Part shown: positions 54,000-64,000 of the stretch, piece after piece
How the letters are laid out: each line of letters begins with the position of its first letter
How positions within the stretch are numbered: the first letter of the stretch is position 1
Assembly: GCF_024169515.1 (NCBI RefSeq)
Contig: NZ_JAMKCQ010000001.1
Span: 372,001 to 436,000 of the forward strand
Direction of reading: 5' to 3'
DNA: 64,000 bases
DNA from: Erwinia aphidicola
Lineage (GTDB): Bacteria; Pseudomonadota; Gammaproteobacteria; Enterobacterales; Enterobacteriaceae
Notes under the pieces: generated by a model
The model's database searches: none
What the model saw: only the letters and a program-made list of their open reading frames with translations
Told to the model about the DNA's origin: nothing
Made by a program: the position numbers and the translations under genes

Positions 54000-55040
54000 G
54001 TGACCGACAAAACCTCTCTCAGCTATAAAGACGCCGGCGTAGATATCGATGCGGGTAATGCTTTAGTCGACCGTATCAAAGGCGTAGTGAAAAAGACTCG
54101 TCGCCCGGAAGTGATGGGTGGACTGGGCGGTTTCGGTGCGCTTTGTGCACTGCCGCAAAAATACCGCGAACCGATTCTGGTTTCCGGCACTGACGGCGTC
54201 GGCACCAAGCTGCGTCTGGCGATGGACCTGAAACGCCACGATACCATCGGTATCGACCTGGTCGCGATGTGCGTTAACGATCTGGTGGTTCAGGGTGCTG
54301 AGCCCCTGTTTTTCCTTGATTATTATGCCACCGGCAAACTGGATGTGGATACCGCAGCCAGCGTTATCACCGGCATCGCTGAAGGCTGTTCACAGTCAGG
54401 CTGTGCGCTGGTAGGCGGCGAAACCGCTGAAATGCCGGGCATGTACCACGGCGAAGACTACGACGTGGCCGGCTTCTGCGTCGGTGTGGTTGAGAAATCC
54501 GAAATCATCGACGGCAGCAAAGTGACCGATGGCGACGTGCTGATTGCCCTGGGTTCCAGCGGCCCGCACTCTAACGGCTACTCGCTGGTGCGTAAGATTC
54601 TGGAAGTCAGCAACACTGACCCGGAAACCACGACGCTTGCAGGCAAATCACTCTCTGACCACCTGCTGGCACCGACCCGCATCTACGTGAAAAACATCCT
54701 GAGCCTGATCGAACAGGTTGATGTTCACGCCATCGCCCACCTGACCGGCGGCGGCTTCTGGGAAAACATCCCGCGCGTCCTGCCGGATAACACCCAGGCC
54801 GTGCTCGAAGAGTCAAGCTGGGAGTGGCCAGCGGTGTTTGGCTGGATGCAGCAGGCGGGTAACGTTAGCAGCTTCGAAATGTACCGCACCTTCAACTGCG
54901 GCGTCGGCATGGTGATCGCGCTGAGCGCGGCTGAAGCCGATAAGGCCGTAAAGCTGATGAATGATGCCGGCGAGAAAGCGTGGAAAATCGGCGTGATCAA
55001 AGCCTCTGACTCTGAAGAACGTGTGGTTATTAACGCATGA
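54000..55040 (+). CDS. purM: Phosphoribosylformylglycinamidine cyclo-ligase
   Basis: 346 aa (E. coli 345). Closes the imidazole ring to AIR. Starts with GTG at 54000 ([20 protein letters not shown]). Signature segments are [37 protein letters not shown] and [17 protein letters not shown]. Overlaps purN by 4 nt (ATGA), with which it forms an operon behind a PurR box. Confidence 0.97.
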   Translation: MTDKTSLSYKDAGVDIDAGNALVDRIKGVVKKTRRPEVMGGLGGFGALCALPQKYREPILVSGTDGVGTKLRLAMDLKRHDTIGIDLVAMCVNDLVVQGAEPLFFLDYYATGKLDVDTAASVITGIAEGCSQSGCALVGGETAEMPGMYHGEDYDVAGFCVGVVEKSEIIDGSKVTDGDVLIALGSSGPHSNGYSLVRKILEVSNTDPETTTLAGKSLSDHLLAPTRIYVKNILSLIEQVDVHAIAHLTGGGFWENIPRVLPDNTQAVLEESSWEWPAVFGWMQQAGNVSSFEMYRTFNCGVGMVIALSAAEADKAVKLMNDAGEKAWKIGVIKASDSEERVVINA

Positions 55041-55675
55041 AGCGCATAGTCGTGCTGGTTTCCGGTAATGGAAGCAACTTACAGGCAATCCTGGACGCCT
55101 GCCAGCAGGGACGGATCAACGGCAGCGTCGCTGCCGTTTTCAGCAACAAAGCTGAGGCTTTTGGGCTGGAACGCGCGCGCGCAGCAGAAGTGCCGGCGCA
55201 TGCGCTGGCGGCTGCGCAATTTGCTGACCGCGCCGCGTTTGATCGTCAGCTGATGCTGGAGATCGACGCCTATGCGCCCGATCTGGTGGTATTAGCCGGC
55301 TATATGCGGATCCTCAGCGCCGAATTCGTCCAGCGCTACGCCGGACGGATGCTGAATATCCACCCTTCCCTGCTGCCAAAATATCCCGGTCTGCACACCC
55401 ATCGCCAGGCGATTGAAAATGGCGATGAAGAGCACGGCACCTCGGTGCATTTTGTCACTGAAGAGCTGGACGGCGGTCCGGTGATTTTGCAGGCGAAAGT
55501 GCCGGTATTCAGCGACGACAGCGAAGAGGATGTCACGGCGCGCGTGCAGCATCAGGAACACGCGATCTACCCGTTGGTGGTGAGCTGGTTTGTTGATGGC
55601 CGCCTGGCGATGCGCGATGGTGCGGCGTGGCTGGACGGCCAGCAACTGCCTGTTGAAGGGCATGCGTTCGAATAA
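55037..55675 (+). CDS. purN: Phosphoribosylglycinamide formyltransferase 1
   Basis: 212 aa. Transfers the formyl group of 10-formyl-tetrahydrofolate to GAR. Catalytic Asn/His/Asp set visible in [20 protein letters not shown] and in [12 protein letters not shown]-terminal [18 protein letters not shown] is typical. Overlaps purM by 4 nt. A GGCATGCC-type palindrome lies just past the stop. Confidence 0.96.
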   Translation: MKRIVVLVSGNGSNLQAILDACQQGRINGSVAAVFSNKAEAFGLERARAAEVPAHALAAAQFADRAAFDRQLMLEIDAYAPDLVVLAGYMRILSAEFVQRYAGRMLNIHPSLLPKYPGLHTHRQAIENGDEEHGTSVHFVTEELDGGPVILQAKVPVFSDDSEEDVTARVQHQEHAIYPLVVSWFVDGRLAMRDGAAWLDGQQLPVEGHAFE

Positions 55676-55683
55676 GCGTTTGC

Positions 55684-55703
55684 GGGTCGGGCATGCCTGA
55701 CCC
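55684..55703. repeat. Palindrome of the GGCATGCC family, copy 4
   Basis: GGGTCGGGCATGCCTGACCC with one G-T wobble pair, located between the convergent purN and pstB genes where it could act as a terminator-like hairpin. Confidence 0.65.
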
Positions 55704-56483
55704 CTACCCATATCTGCCGGTAATATAATCTTCCGTACGGCGCTGACGCGGCGCAGTAAACAGTTCGTCGGTCAGACCAAACTCCACCACACTTCCCTGA
55801 TGCATAAACGCGGTATAGTCCGACACGCGGGCAGCCTGCTGCATGTTATGGGTGACCAGAATCAGCGTGAAGTGCTGCTTCAACGTGCTCATCAGCTCCT
55901 CAATCACCAGCGTGGAGATGGGATCGAGCGCCGACGTTGGCTCATCCAGCAGTAAGATTTCTGGCTCAATCGCTATCGCCCGGGCGATCACCAGCCGCTG
56001 CTGCTGCCCGCTGGAGAGCGTCAGCGCATTCTGCCACAGATTATCTTTCACTTCCGGCCACAGTGCCGCCGCACGCAGCGCCCGCTCCACCGCTTCATCC
56101 AGTACGCGTCGGTCACGCACGCCCTGCAGGCGCAGGCCATACACCACGTTGTCATAGATGGTTTTGGGGAACGGGTTAGGACGCTGGAACACCATTCCCA
56201 CGCGGCGGCGCAGCGCAGAGAGATCCTGCTGCGGGGCGAGGATTGAGTGCTGCTGCAGCCGGATATCCCCTTCGATACGGCAGCCGTCAATCGTATCATT
56301 CATACGGTTAAAGCAGCGCAGCAGGGTCGATTTGCCGCAGCCTGAGGGGCCGATTAACGCGGTGATGCGATTTTTCGGCACCCGCAGGCTGATGGCATTC
56401 AGGGCGGGTTTTTTCCCGTACCACAGGCTGAGTTTATCCAGCTCCAGCGCGGTATCCGCATCGTCAAAGGTGACATTGGTCAT
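55704..56483 (-). CDS. pstB: Phosphate ABC transporter ATP-binding protein PstB
   Basis: 259 aa. Walker [16 protein letters not shown] (about residues 43-57), PstB-specific [16 protein letters not shown], Walker [16 protein letters not shown]. The signature loop reads LSSGQQQRL rather than LSGGQ; the Ser substitution is unusual but not necessarily inactivating. Energises phosphate import with the PstA/PstC permeases encoded upstream (13 bp from pstA). Last gene of the leftward pstC-pstA-pstB set; no phoU follows. Confidence 0.9.
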   Translation of the reverse strand: MTNVTFDDADTALELDKLSLWYGKKPALNAISLRVPKNRITALIGPSGCGKSTLLRCFNRMNDTIDGCRIEGDIRLQQHSILAPQQDLSALRRRVGMVFQRPNPFPKTIYDNVVYGLRLQGVRDRRVLDEAVERALRAAALWPEVKDNLWQNALTLSSGQQQRLVIARAIAIEPEILLLDEPTSALDPISTLVIEELMSTLKQHFTLILVTHNMQQAARVSDYTAFMHQGSVVEFGLTDELFTAPRQRRTEDYITGRYG

Positions 56484-56496
56484 AAAGAATTCCGTG

Positions 56497-58146
56497 TTAA
56501 TGCATCAGCGCACGGTAGCGCTCGCGCAGACGATGGCGCAGGACCATCGCCATTAAATTTAAGCCCAGAATCAGCAATACCAGCAGCAGCGCGGTGGCAA
56601 ACACCAGCGGGCGGTCAGCTTCGGCATTGGGGCTTTGAAAAGCCAGATCGTAAATCTGAAAGCCGAGATGCATAAATTTACGATCGAGGTGTAAATAAGG
56701 GAACAGTGAGTCAATCGGCAGCTCGGGCACCATCTTCACCACGCCGACCAGCATCAGCGGCGCGGTCTCCCCGGCGGCGCGCGCGACGGCCAGAATCAGC
56801 CCGGTCAGCATCGCCGGTATCGCCAGCGGCAGCGTGACGTGCCACAGGGTTTCTGCCCGGGTTGCGCCGAGCGCGAGGGAACCCTGGCGCAGCGATGGCG
56901 GAATGCGCGACAGCCCCTCTTCGGTGGCAACAATCACCACCGGCAGGGTCAGCAGTGCCAGCGTCAGCGAAGCCCACAGCAGCCCCGGTGTACCAAAGGT
57001 CGGGTTCGGCAACGACGAGGCGAAGAACAGGCGATCGAGGCTGCCGCCCATCAGCCAGACAAAGAACCCGAGGCCAAACACCCCATAGACAATCGACGGC
57101 ACGCCAGCCAGATTGACCACGGCAATGCGCACCAGCCGCGTCAGCAGGTTGCGCCCGGCGTACTCGTGCAGCCAGACGGCGGCAATCACGCCGAGCGGCA
57201 TCACCACCACCGACATCAGTAGCACCATCAGCACGGTACCAAAGATCGCCGGGAAAATGCCGCCGTCGCCCTGGCTGTCACCTTTAGCATCGCTGACGAA
57301 GTGCCACAGCTGGCTGCCGAAATGCTGCCACTTCTGCGCCAGCGTCATGGCATTGGGCTGCCAGGCAGCGACAATCTGCGCCAGCGAGATCGGATGCTGC
57401 ACGCCGCCCGCATCGCGCAACAGCAGCACGGTACTGTTGCTTTCACGCTGCAGGGCCGACAGTCGTGCGGCCTGGCGGCCAAACTGGCGCTGCAGTTCGG
57501 CGCGGTCTGCCTCATACATCGACTGCGCCTCCGCCGTGTAGCGCTGCTCGTCGCGCTGCTTCTGCCGCTGGCGCGCCAGCTCCTCCATCTGCGCATTCAG
57601 CCGCGCCATATTCACCCGGCGCAGCTTTTCCGCTTCCTCGATACGCTGACGCGTCTGCACTAAACGCTGCTGCAGCGCCTGGCCGAGATCCTGTGCCGTC
57701 AGCGGCTGGCTCTCTTCCAGCAGCCCGTCAAACCAGCCGTAGGCGTTGCCGCCGCTGCGCCGCTGCAGCACGATCGCCTGGCCCGGCGTATCCTGCTGCA
57801 CAATCTGGCTGGAGAGAATCGTGTGAAAATCCGGGGCGTTAAAATCGCGGTTGCCGGTTTTGATCAGATAGCGCGTAACCTTTTCCGGCGTCTTCCCGAC
57901 CAGCGGCTGCCCGCTGGCCAGAAGCTGCTGGCGCGAGACCGTCTGCCGTTGCGCCACTTCGCCCAGCATCTGCACCTCACCGTGCGGGGTTTTTAGCGTG
58001 AACTGCACCAGCGGCTGCGGCCAGAAATAGCGCAGCCCCTGCCAGGCCAGCAGCGCAATCAACAGCAGGAAGGCCAGCAGGCTGAGCGCTACCGCGCCCC
58101 CGGTCAGCCAGCGCCAGCGGTGATTATTGCGTGCCGCGTTGATCAT
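56497..58146 (-). CDS. pstA: Phosphate ABC transporter permease PstA, long form
   Basis: 549 aa, almost twice E. coli PstA (296). Starts at the ATG 58144-58146, overlapping the pstC stop (ATGA); upstream in-frame residues are a shadow of pstC. N-terminal membrane helix ([19 protein letters not shown]), then a periplasmic/extended region of around 230 residues with a coiled coil rich in Glu/Gln/Arg ([20 protein letters not shown]), then the permease core with [20 protein letters not shown] (the EAA-type loop). This is the long PstA type with an inserted N-terminal domain (DUF3333-like from memory). Partner of PstC and PstB. Confidence 0.88.
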   Translation of the reverse strand: MINAARNNHRWRWLTGGAVALSLLAFLLLIALLAWQGLRYFWPQPLVQFTLKTPHGEVQMLGEVAQRQTVSRQQLLASGQPLVGKTPEKVTRYLIKTGNRDFNAPDFHTILSSQIVQQDTPGQAIVLQRRSGGNAYGWFDGLLEESQPLTAQDLGQALQQRLVQTRQRIEEAEKLRRVNMARLNAQMEELARQRQKQRDEQRYTAEAQSMYEADRAELQRQFGRQAARLSALQRESNSTVLLLRDAGGVQHPISLAQIVAAWQPNAMTLAQKWQHFGSQLWHFVSDAKGDSQGDGGIFPAIFGTVLMVLLMSVVVMPLGVIAAVWLHEYAGRNLLTRLVRIAVVNLAGVPSIVYGVFGLGFFVWLMGGSLDRLFFASSLPNPTFGTPGLLWASLTLALLTLPVVIVATEEGLSRIPPSLRQGSLALGATRAETLWHVTLPLAIPAMLTGLILAVARAAGETAPLMLVGVVKMVPELPIDSLFPYLHLDRKFMHLGFQIYDLAFQSPNAEADRPLVFATALLLVLLILGLNLMAMVLRHRLRERYRALMH

Positions 58147-60281
58147 CCCTGAATCTCCTGCTGGCTGTAACGCTGGCGCAGGCGCTGACGCACCATCTCC
58201 GCAAGGGTATTGACCACCAGGGTGAACACCAGCAGCACCAGCGCAGAGAGGAACAGAATACGGTAGTGAGCGCTGCCCGCTGCGGCTTCCGGCATCTCCA
58301 CCGCCACGTTCGCCGCCAGCGAGCGCAGCCCTTCGAACAGGCCGCCGTGCGTCACCGGGGTATTGCCCGTCGCCATCAGCACGATCATGGTTTCTCCTAT
58401 CGCGCGGCCAAAGCCAATCATTAAGGCGGCAAAGATGCCGGAGGAGGCTCCCGGCAGCACCACGCGCGTCAGAGTTTGCCACTGCGTCGCCCCCAGCGCC
58501 AGCGAGCCCTGCCCGAGCTCGGCCGGAACGCTGAAGATGGCATCTTCCGCCAGGGTGAAGATCAGCGGCACCAGCGCAAAGCCCATCGCCACCCCGGCCA
58601 CCAGCAGATTACGCTGCTGATAGTGAGTACTGATGACGTCAGCCAACTGCTGCCCCCACAGCGCCTGTACGGCCAGCGGCACCAGCCACAGGGTTGCTGC
58701 AGCGGTCAGCAGCAGGACCGGCAGCAGAATCAGCACTTCACGCCCTTCGGACAGCCAGCGCCTGCGCCAGTGCGGCGGTAATTTTTGCATTGCCCAACCG
58801 CACAGCAGCAGCACGGCGGCCAGCGCCAGCGGCAGCAGCAGCACGCCGGGGAGCCTGTCGGCAATGCGCGGTGCCAGCCACAATCCGGCGATCAGGCCGA
58901 TTACCACGCTGGGCAGCGCCCCCATCATCTCAATGGCCGGTTTCACCCAGCGCCGCAGTGCTGGCGTCATAAACCAGGCGGTGTACATTGCCGCTGCCAG
59001 CGCCAGCGGCGTGGCAAACAGCATCGCCAGCCCGGCGGCCTTCAGGGTTCCCACCACCATCGGCACCAAGCTGTATTTCCCCTGATAGTAGTCATTGGCG
59101 GAGGTCGACTGCCAGACATAGTCCGGGGAAGGATAGTGCTCGTACCACACTTTTTGCCACAGGCTGCGCCAGCTGATGTCCGGCCATGGATTGGTCAGCT
59201 GAAAGTGCTGCCAGCGCCCGTCACGCTCCACCAGCAGCCCGTCGCCTTCCGGAGAGAACTTCGCACGGGTGATACCCGGTTTGAGCTGATGGCTGAGGAT
59301 GGCTCCCTGCTGCTTGCTGGCAAACAGCTTAAGCTCGCCCTGCGGGCTGAGCGTGGCGAATACGCGGCGGTGTGCTTCGGTGACGATCAGCGGCTGCCAC
59401 TCTGCCCCGGCAAAACGGCGGATCTGGCGCAGGTGCGGGCCGCTCGGGCTGGCGATATCAAACCACTGGCTGATGCCGTCTTCATCGGCGATCAGTAGCG
59501 AACTGCCGCCGCTCAGCATCGCGATGCTTTTCACCGGCTGCGTCAGCGTCAGCTCGTCGCGCAGTTGAGGCGCGCCGCTGCCGATGTTCCAGACGCGCAG
59601 CTGTGAACCGGCCAGCGCAAACAGCAGGCGGCCATCCGGTGACAGCAGCAGCTGGCTGACGTCGCGGATGTCCAGACGATAATTTTGTGCAGGGAGCTGG
59701 GATTGCAGCTGCCATAGCGTGATATGGTCGGGGGTCGCCAGCGCCACCTGCCAGCGGTTTTCACCACTTTGCGCCAGGCTGAACTGGTTGATGGTCGTTT
59801 CACCGCTGGAGAGCGGCAGATCGCCCAGCGGGAACTTCCAGTGCGGCGCTTCACCGGGGATAAACTCAGGTTTTACCAGCACCATTGAGCCCTGTGCTGA
59901 CAGCAGCAGCGTGCTGCCGTTATCGCTACTGCTGCTGGCTCTGACCGCGCTGCGCATTAGCGGGAACGGGCTCATCGGCGGCTCAGCATTCAGCGGGATA
60001 AACTGCCCGTGGCCCTGATTATCAATGCGCCAGCCCCACTGCTGCTGCCGGTCCATCCCCAGCGCAACCGCAGGCTGATGTTGCCACAGTTTGATTTCGT
60101 TTCCGGCGTGGATCGCGGGGGAGACGAACAGCGGAACGACGACCCAAATCAGCCAGAAAAACAGCAGCATCATTACCAGTAGAATGGCCACACCGCATGC
60201 CGTGACCACGCGCCGCGTCAGCCGATCGATAAAGCGGCGGCGCCCGGCGTTGTCGTGAACAGGGATTGGGCGGTCAGTCAT
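58143..60281 (-). CDS. pstC: Phosphate ABC transporter permease PstC, long form
   Basis: 712 aa from the ATG at 60279-60281; an ATG six codons upstream (60299) is equally possible. First helix VACGVAILLVMMLLFFWLIWV-type near residue 30, then a large periplasmic domain of about 370 residues with beta-propeller-like repeats (WQVALATPDHITLWQLQS, LLLSPDGRLLFALAGSQLRV, SIAMLSGGSSLLIADEDG), then the permease core from about 400 with [21 protein letters not shown]. coli PstC is 319 aa. No binding protein PstS is encoded here, so the periplasmic domain might stand in for or recruit one; that is speculation. Divergent from ppk. Confidence 0.86.
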   Translation of the reverse strand: MTDRPIPVHDNAGRRRFIDRLTRRVVTACGVAILLVMMLLFFWLIWVVVPLFVSPAIHAGNEIKLWQHQPAVALGMDRQQQWGWRIDNQGHGQFIPLNAEPPMSPFPLMRSAVRASSSSDNGSTLLLSAQGSMVLVKPEFIPGEAPHWKFPLGDLPLSSGETTINQFSLAQSGENRWQVALATPDHITLWQLQSQLPAQNYRLDIRDVSQLLLSPDGRLLFALAGSQLRVWNIGSGAPQLRDELTLTQPVKSIAMLSGGSSLLIADEDGISQWFDIASPSGPHLRQIRRFAGAEWQPLIVTEAHRRVFATLSPQGELKLFASKQQGAILSHQLKPGITRAKFSPEGDGLLVERDGRWQHFQLTNPWPDISWRSLWQKVWYEHYPSPDYVWQSTSANDYYQGKYSLVPMVVGTLKAAGLAMLFATPLALAAAMYTAWFMTPALRRWVKPAIEMMGALPSVVIGLIAGLWLAPRIADRLPGVLLLPLALAAVLLLCGWAMQKLPPHWRRRWLSEGREVLILLPVLLLTAAATLWLVPLAVQALWGQQLADVISTHYQQRNLLVAGVAMGFALVPLIFTLAEDAIFSVPAELGQGSLALGATQWQTLTRVVLPGASSGIFAALMIGFGRAIGETMIVLMATGNTPVTHGGLFEGLRSLAANVAVEMPEAAAGSAHYRILFLSALVLLVFTLVVNTLAEMVRQRLRQRYSQQEIQG

Positions 60282-60372
60282 ATCAACGTGGGTTTCCATT
60301 GTGCTTCGAAGCCGCTATGTTGCCCGTATGTAGTTAATAAGACAATCAACATTCACCGGGCGTTGGACAATG

Positions 60373-60390
60373 CTGCCATACTCTCGCCAT
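60373..60390 (+). promoter_or_regulatory. Weak Pho-box candidate between pstC and ppk
   Basis: CTGCCAT-actc-TCGCCAT has the 7-4-7 spacing of a PhoB box (CTGTCAT repeats), with a good first half and a poor second half. It lies in the 160-bp divergent pstC/ppk control region, where phosphate control would be expected. Weak by sequence alone. Confidence 0.3.
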
Positions 60391-60442
60391 AATGTTGCAG
60401 AACAATGGATACCTTCATCCTGAATCAGCCAACGGAGTAAAA

Positions 60443-62503
60443 ATGGGTCAGGAAAAGCTGTATATAGAGAAAGAGTTAAGTTGGTTATCCTTCAATGAAC
60501 GCGTGTTGCAGGAAGCTGCCGATAAAACTAACCCGCTGATTGAGCGTATGCGCTTTCTGGGTATCTATTCCAATAATCTGGAAGAGTTTTATAAAGTCCG
60601 CTTTGCAGACCTGAAACGCCGCATTCTGATCGGCGAGGAGCAAGGCTCCCCAAATACGCCGCGCCACCTGCTAAAAAAAATCCAGGCGCGCGTACTGAAA
60701 GCCGATCAGGAGTTCGACAGCCTCTACAATGACCTGCTGCTGGAGATGGCGCGTAACCAAATCTTCCTGATTAATGAACGCCAGCTCTCCCCCAATCAGC
60801 AGAGCTGGCTGCGCCACTACTTTAAGCACCATCTGCGCCAGCACATTACTCCGATCCTGATTAACCACGACACTGACCTGATTGAGTTCCTGAAAGACGA
60901 CTACACCTATCTGGCAGTGGAGATTATTCGCGGCGAAGATATTCGCTATGCGCTGCTGGAGATCCCCTCCGATAAAGTGCCGCGCTTCGTTAATCTGCCA
61001 CCGGAGACGCCGCGCCGCCGCAAGCCGATGATCCTGCTGGATAACATCCTGCGCTACTGCCTGGGCGATATTTTCCGTGGCTTCTTCGACTACGACGCGC
61101 TTAACGCCTACTCGATGAAGATGACGCGCGATGCGGAATATGATTTGGTCACCGAGATGGAGTCGAGCCTGCTGGAGCTGATGTCTTCCAGCCTGAAGCA
61201 GCGCCTGACGGCCGAACCCGTGCGCTTTGTTTATCAGCGCGATATGCCGGATGCCATGGTGCAAATGCTGGGTAAAAAGCTCAACATCACCAACTATGAC
61301 TCGATTGTTCCCGGCGGCCGCTACCATAATTTTAAAGACTTTATTGGCTTCCCGAACGTGGGCAAAGCGAACCTGGTCAATAAACCGCTGCCGCAGCTGC
61401 GCCATATCTGGTTTGACCGCTTCCGCAATGGCTTTGACGCCATCCGTAATCGCGATGTGCTGCTCTACTACCCTTATCACACCTTTGAGCACGTGCTGGA
61501 GCTGCTGCGCCAGGCCTCCTTTGACCCAGCGGTGCTGGCGATCAAAATCAATATCTACCGCGTGGCGAAGGACTCACGCATTATCGATGCGATGATCCAC
61601 GCCGCCTATAACGGCAAGAAAGTCACCGTGGTGGTGGAGCTTCAGGCGCGCTTCGATGAAGAGGCCAATATTCACTGGGCCAAGCGGCTGACTGAAGCCG
61701 GCGTGCATGTGATCTTCTCCGCGCCTGGCCTGAAGATTCACGCCAAGCTGTTCCTCATTTCGCGCCATGAAAACGGCGAGATTGCGCGCTATGCGCATAT
61801 CGGCACCGGTAACTTTAACGAAAAAACCGCACGTATTTATACCGACTACTCGCTGCTGACCGCCGATGCGCGTATCACCAACGAAGTGCGCCGGGTGTTT
61901 AACTTTATCGAAAACCCGTATCGCCCGGTGACTTTCGAACATCTGATGGTCTCGCCGCAGAACTCGCGCAAGATGCTGTATCAGCTGATTGATAATGAGA
62001 TCGCCAATGCGCAGAAAGGCATTCCTGCCGGTATCACGCTGAAGATTAACAACCTGGTCGACAAAGGCCTGGTGGACCGCCTTTATACCGCGTCCAGCGT
62101 CGGTGTGAAGGTCGAACTGCTGGTGCGCGGCATGTGCTCGCTGATCCCGAATCTGGAAGGCATCAGCGAAAATATTCGCGTTATTAGTATTGTCGACCGC
62201 TACCTGGAACACGATCGCGTCTATATTTTTGATAACGGCGGCGATAAAAAAGTGTTCCTCTCGTCCGCTGACTGGATGACGCGCAACATCGATTATCGCA
62301 TCGAAGTGGCCGTCGCCATCCTTGACCCTATTCTGAAACAGCGCATCCTGGATATTATCGCCATCCTGTTAAGTGATACGCTGAAGGCCCGTTTCGTCGA
62401 TAAAGAGTTGAGCAACCGCTATGTTCCACGCGGTAACCGCCGCAAGGTGCGCGCCCAGCTGGCCATCTACGATTACATTAAATCACTTGAGCAACCTGAT
62501 TAA
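60443..62503 (+). CDS. ppk: Polyphosphate kinase 1
   Basis: 686 aa (E. coli 688) from the ATG at 60443 (GGAG upstream). Builds polyphosphate from ATP through a phosphohistidine. The autophosphorylated His is in [14 protein letters not shown] (near residue 433), the second conserved His in [31 protein letters not shown]-terminal [20 protein letters not shown] is typical. ppx starts 5 bp after its stop. Seventeen in-frame codons upstream are judged non-coding. Confidence 0.96.
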   Translation: MGQEKLYIEKELSWLSFNERVLQEAADKTNPLIERMRFLGIYSNNLEEFYKVRFADLKRRILIGEEQGSPNTPRHLLKKIQARVLKADQEFDSLYNDLLLEMARNQIFLINERQLSPNQQSWLRHYFKHHLRQHITPILINHDTDLIEFLKDDYTYLAVEIIRGEDIRYALLEIPSDKVPRFVNLPPETPRRRKPMILLDNILRYCLGDIFRGFFDYDALNAYSMKMTRDAEYDLVTEMESSLLELMSSSLKQRLTAEPVRFVYQRDMPDAMVQMLGKKLNITNYDSIVPGGRYHNFKDFIGFPNVGKANLVNKPLPQLRHIWFDRFRNGFDAIRNRDVLLYYPYHTFEHVLELLRQASFDPAVLAIKINIYRVAKDSRIIDAMIHAAYNGKKVTVVVELQARFDEEANIHWAKRLTEAGVHVIFSAPGLKIHAKLFLISRHENGEIARYAHIGTGNFNEKTARIYTDYSLLTADARITNEVRRVFNFIENPYRPVTFEHLMVSPQNSRKMLYQLIDNEIANAQKGIPAGITLKINNLVDKGLVDRLYTASSVGVKVELLVRGMCSLIPNLEGISENIRVISIVDRYLEHDRVYIFDNGGDKKVFLSSADWMTRNIDYRIEVAVAILDPILKQRILDIIAILLSDTLKARFVDKELSNRYVPRGNRRKVRAQLAIYDYIKSLEQPD

Positions 62504-62508
62504 TCACT

Positions 62509-64000
62509 ATGCCAATTTCCCATAAAAGTACGCCGAAACCGCAGGAATTTGCTGCCATCGACCTGGGTTCGAACAGTTTTCACATGGTGATTGCCCGCGT
62601 AGTGGACGGGGCGATGCAGGTGCTTGGCCGTCTGAAGCAGCGCGTGCACCTGGCTGACGGGCTGGACAGTAACAACGTGCTGAGCGAAGAAGCCATCGAG
62701 CGCGGACTGACCTGCCTGGCGCTGTTTGCAGAACGTTTGCAGGGCTTCAGCCCGGCCAATGTCACCATCGTCGGCACCCATACCCTGCGCCAGGCGGTTA
62801 ACGCCGAAGATTTCCTGCAGCGTGCCGCCGACGTTATCCCCTACCCGATTGAGGTGATCTCCGGCCACGAAGAAGCGCGCCTGATCTTTATGGGTGTGGA
62901 ACATACCCAGCCGGAAAAAGGCCGCAAGCTGGTGATCGATATCGGCGGCGGCTCAACCGAACTGGTGATTGGTGAAGACTTCGAGCCAAAACTGGTCGAA
63001 AGCCGCCGCATGGGCTGCGTCAGCTTTGCCAATCTCTACTTCCCGGGCGGCGCCATCAGCAAAGAGAACTTCCGCCGGGCGCGCCTGGCTGCGGTGCAGA
63101 AACTGGAAACGCTGGCATGGCAGTACCGTCTGATGGGCTGGCAGTATGCGCTCGGTGCCTCCGGCACCATTAAGGCGACCTGTGAAGTGCTGCAGGCAAT
63201 GGGCGAGAAAGACAAGCTGATTACGCCGGAGCGGCTGGAAAAGCTGTATGACGAGGTGATCAAGCACAAATCGTTTGATGCCCTGAGCCTGCCGGGGCTG
63301 TCGGAAGAGCGTAAAGGGGTGTTTGTGCCGGGTCTCGCCATTCTTTGTGGCGTATTCGATGCGCTGGCGATCCGCGAACTGCGCCTGTCCGACGGTGCGC
63401 TGCGCGAAGGCGTGCTGTATGAAATGGAAGGCCGCTTCCGCCATCAGGATATCCGCAGCCGTACCGCACAGAGCCTGGCAAACCACTACGCCATCGACAG
63501 CGATCAGGCGCGCCGCGTGCTGGAAACCACTGAACTGCTCTACAACCAGTGGCGCGACCAGAACAGCAAGCAGGCCAATCCGCAGCTGGATGCGCTGCTG
63601 AAGTGGGCGGCGATGCTACACGAAGTGGGTCTGACGATTAACCACAGCGGCATGCAGCGCCACTCCGCCTATATCCTGCAAAACACCAATATGCCGGGGT
63701 TTAATCAGGATCAGCAGACGCTGCTGGCCACGCTGGTACGCTATCACCGTAAGGCGGTGAAAGTGGATGAGATGCCGCGCCTGACGCTGTTTAAACGTAA
63801 ACAGTTTCTGCCGCTGGTGTTCCTGTTGCGCCTGGGTACGCTGCTGAATAACCAGCGCCAGGCGACCTCGAAACCTGAGGAACTGAAGCTGGAAACCGAT
63901 GAGGGTCACTGGACCCTGACGTTCCCGCGTGACTACTTCAGCCAGAACAACCTGGTTCAGCTCGACCTTGAGCGCGAACAGACTTACTGGAATGACATCA
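62509..64000 (+). CDS. ppx: Exopolyphosphatase, cut by the right window edge
   Basis: 497 codons present of about 510; the stop is beyond the window. Starts at the ATG 62509, 5 bp after ppk. ASKHA phosphatase: phosphate-1 loop [35 protein letters not shown], phosphate-2 loop [16 protein letters not shown], then a C-terminal HD-like domain ([28 protein letters not shown]). Degrades polyphosphate from the end, opposing Ppk in the same operon. Confidence 0.95.
   Translation, partial: MPISHKSTPKPQEFAAIDLGSNSFHMVIARVVDGAMQVLGRLKQRVHLADGLDSNNVLSEEAIERGLTCLALFAERLQGFSPANVTIVGTHTLRQAVNAEDFLQRAADVIPYPIEVISGHEEARLIFMGVEHTQPEKGRKLVIDIGGGSTELVIGEDFEPKLVESRRMGCVSFANLYFPGGAISKENFRRARLAAVQKLETLAWQYRLMGWQYALGASGTIKATCEVLQAMGEKDKLITPERLEKLYDEVIKHKSFDALSLPGLSEERKGVFVPGLAILCGVFDALAIRELRLSDGALREGVLYEMEGRFRHQDIRSRTAQSLANHYAIDSDQARRVLETTELLYNQWRDQNSKQANPQLDALLKWAAMLHEVGLTINHSGMQRHSAYILQNTNMPGFNQDQQTLLATLVRYHRKAVKVDEMPRLTLFKRKQFLPLVFLLRLGTLLNNQRQATSKPEELKLETDEGHWTLTFPRDYFSQNNLVQLDLEREQTYWNDI

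Noticed and set aside
58147..58482. 112 in-frame codons upstream of pstA
   Set aside because: They overlap the conserved permease core of pstC in another frame and read as a GC-rich shadow; the ATG at 58146 overlapping the pstC stop gives a sensible membrane start.
1..64000. CRISPR arrays, tRNA or rRNA genes
   Set aside because: No regularly spaced repeats and no cloverleaf-like or rRNA-like segments were noticed on reading; a covariance-model scan was not possible.

Overview
The window is a chromosomal segment of a GC-rich enterobacterium, most likely Erwiniaceae (Erwinia or a close relative). The backbone follows the E. coli order maeB, talA-tktB, ypfG-nudK, acrD-ypfM, yffB-dapE-ypfN, ypfH-tmcA-ypfJ-purC-bamC-dapA, gcvR-bcp, perM, bepA-yfgD-hda, uraA-upp, purMN, ppk-ppx. 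Protein lengths and motifs match the E. coli orthologues closely. An ERIC element and other enterobacterial repeats fit this placement. maeB (left edge) and ppx (right edge) are cut by the window.

Lineage-specific blocks interrupt this backbone. (1) 0.9-7.7 kb: a polyol operon read leftward (Zn-alcohol dehydrogenase, MFS permease, SDR dehydrogenase, DhaK-type and DhaL-type kinase subunits, SorC-type regulator), divergent from an RpiB-like isomerase. Together with talA-tktB next door this reads as a tetritol (erythritol/threitol) to erythrulose to erythrulose-4-P to erythrose-4-P route. (2) 11.1-15.2 kb: a colicin/S-pyocin-like toxin broken by one in-frame stop, followed by three related immunity genes; two of these are preceded by orphan copies of the toxin's last 65-75 codons. 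(3) 19.4-20.0 kb: a NarL/NarP-like regulator with a degenerate receiver. (4) 24.2-30.6 kb: treZ-treY-glgX, a glycogen-to-trehalose cluster. (5) 30.8-33.6 kb: an AT-rich 2.8-kb insertion in the 5' end of yffB, bounded by 21-bp perfect direct repeats and carrying three leftward genes (a membrane protein resembling putative abortive-infection proteins, an unknown, and a SEC-C protein). It is the best candidate for an undescribed, possibly anti-phage, system. (6) 35.4-36.2 kb: a BrnT/BrnA toxin-antitoxin pair next to a truncated ypfH. (7) 44.5-47.1 kb: a diguanylate cyclase and a DsrE-family protein. (8) 50.5-51.6 kb: an exported HAD phosphatase. (9) 55.7-60.3 kb: a pstC-pstA-pstB transporter with oversized permeases and no PstS or PhoU, divergent from ppk-ppx, which links phosphate uptake to polyphosphate.

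No tRNA, rRNA, CRISPR array, integrase or complete insertion sequence was recognised. All family assignments come from reading the translated sequence and remembered family features; no database search was run.
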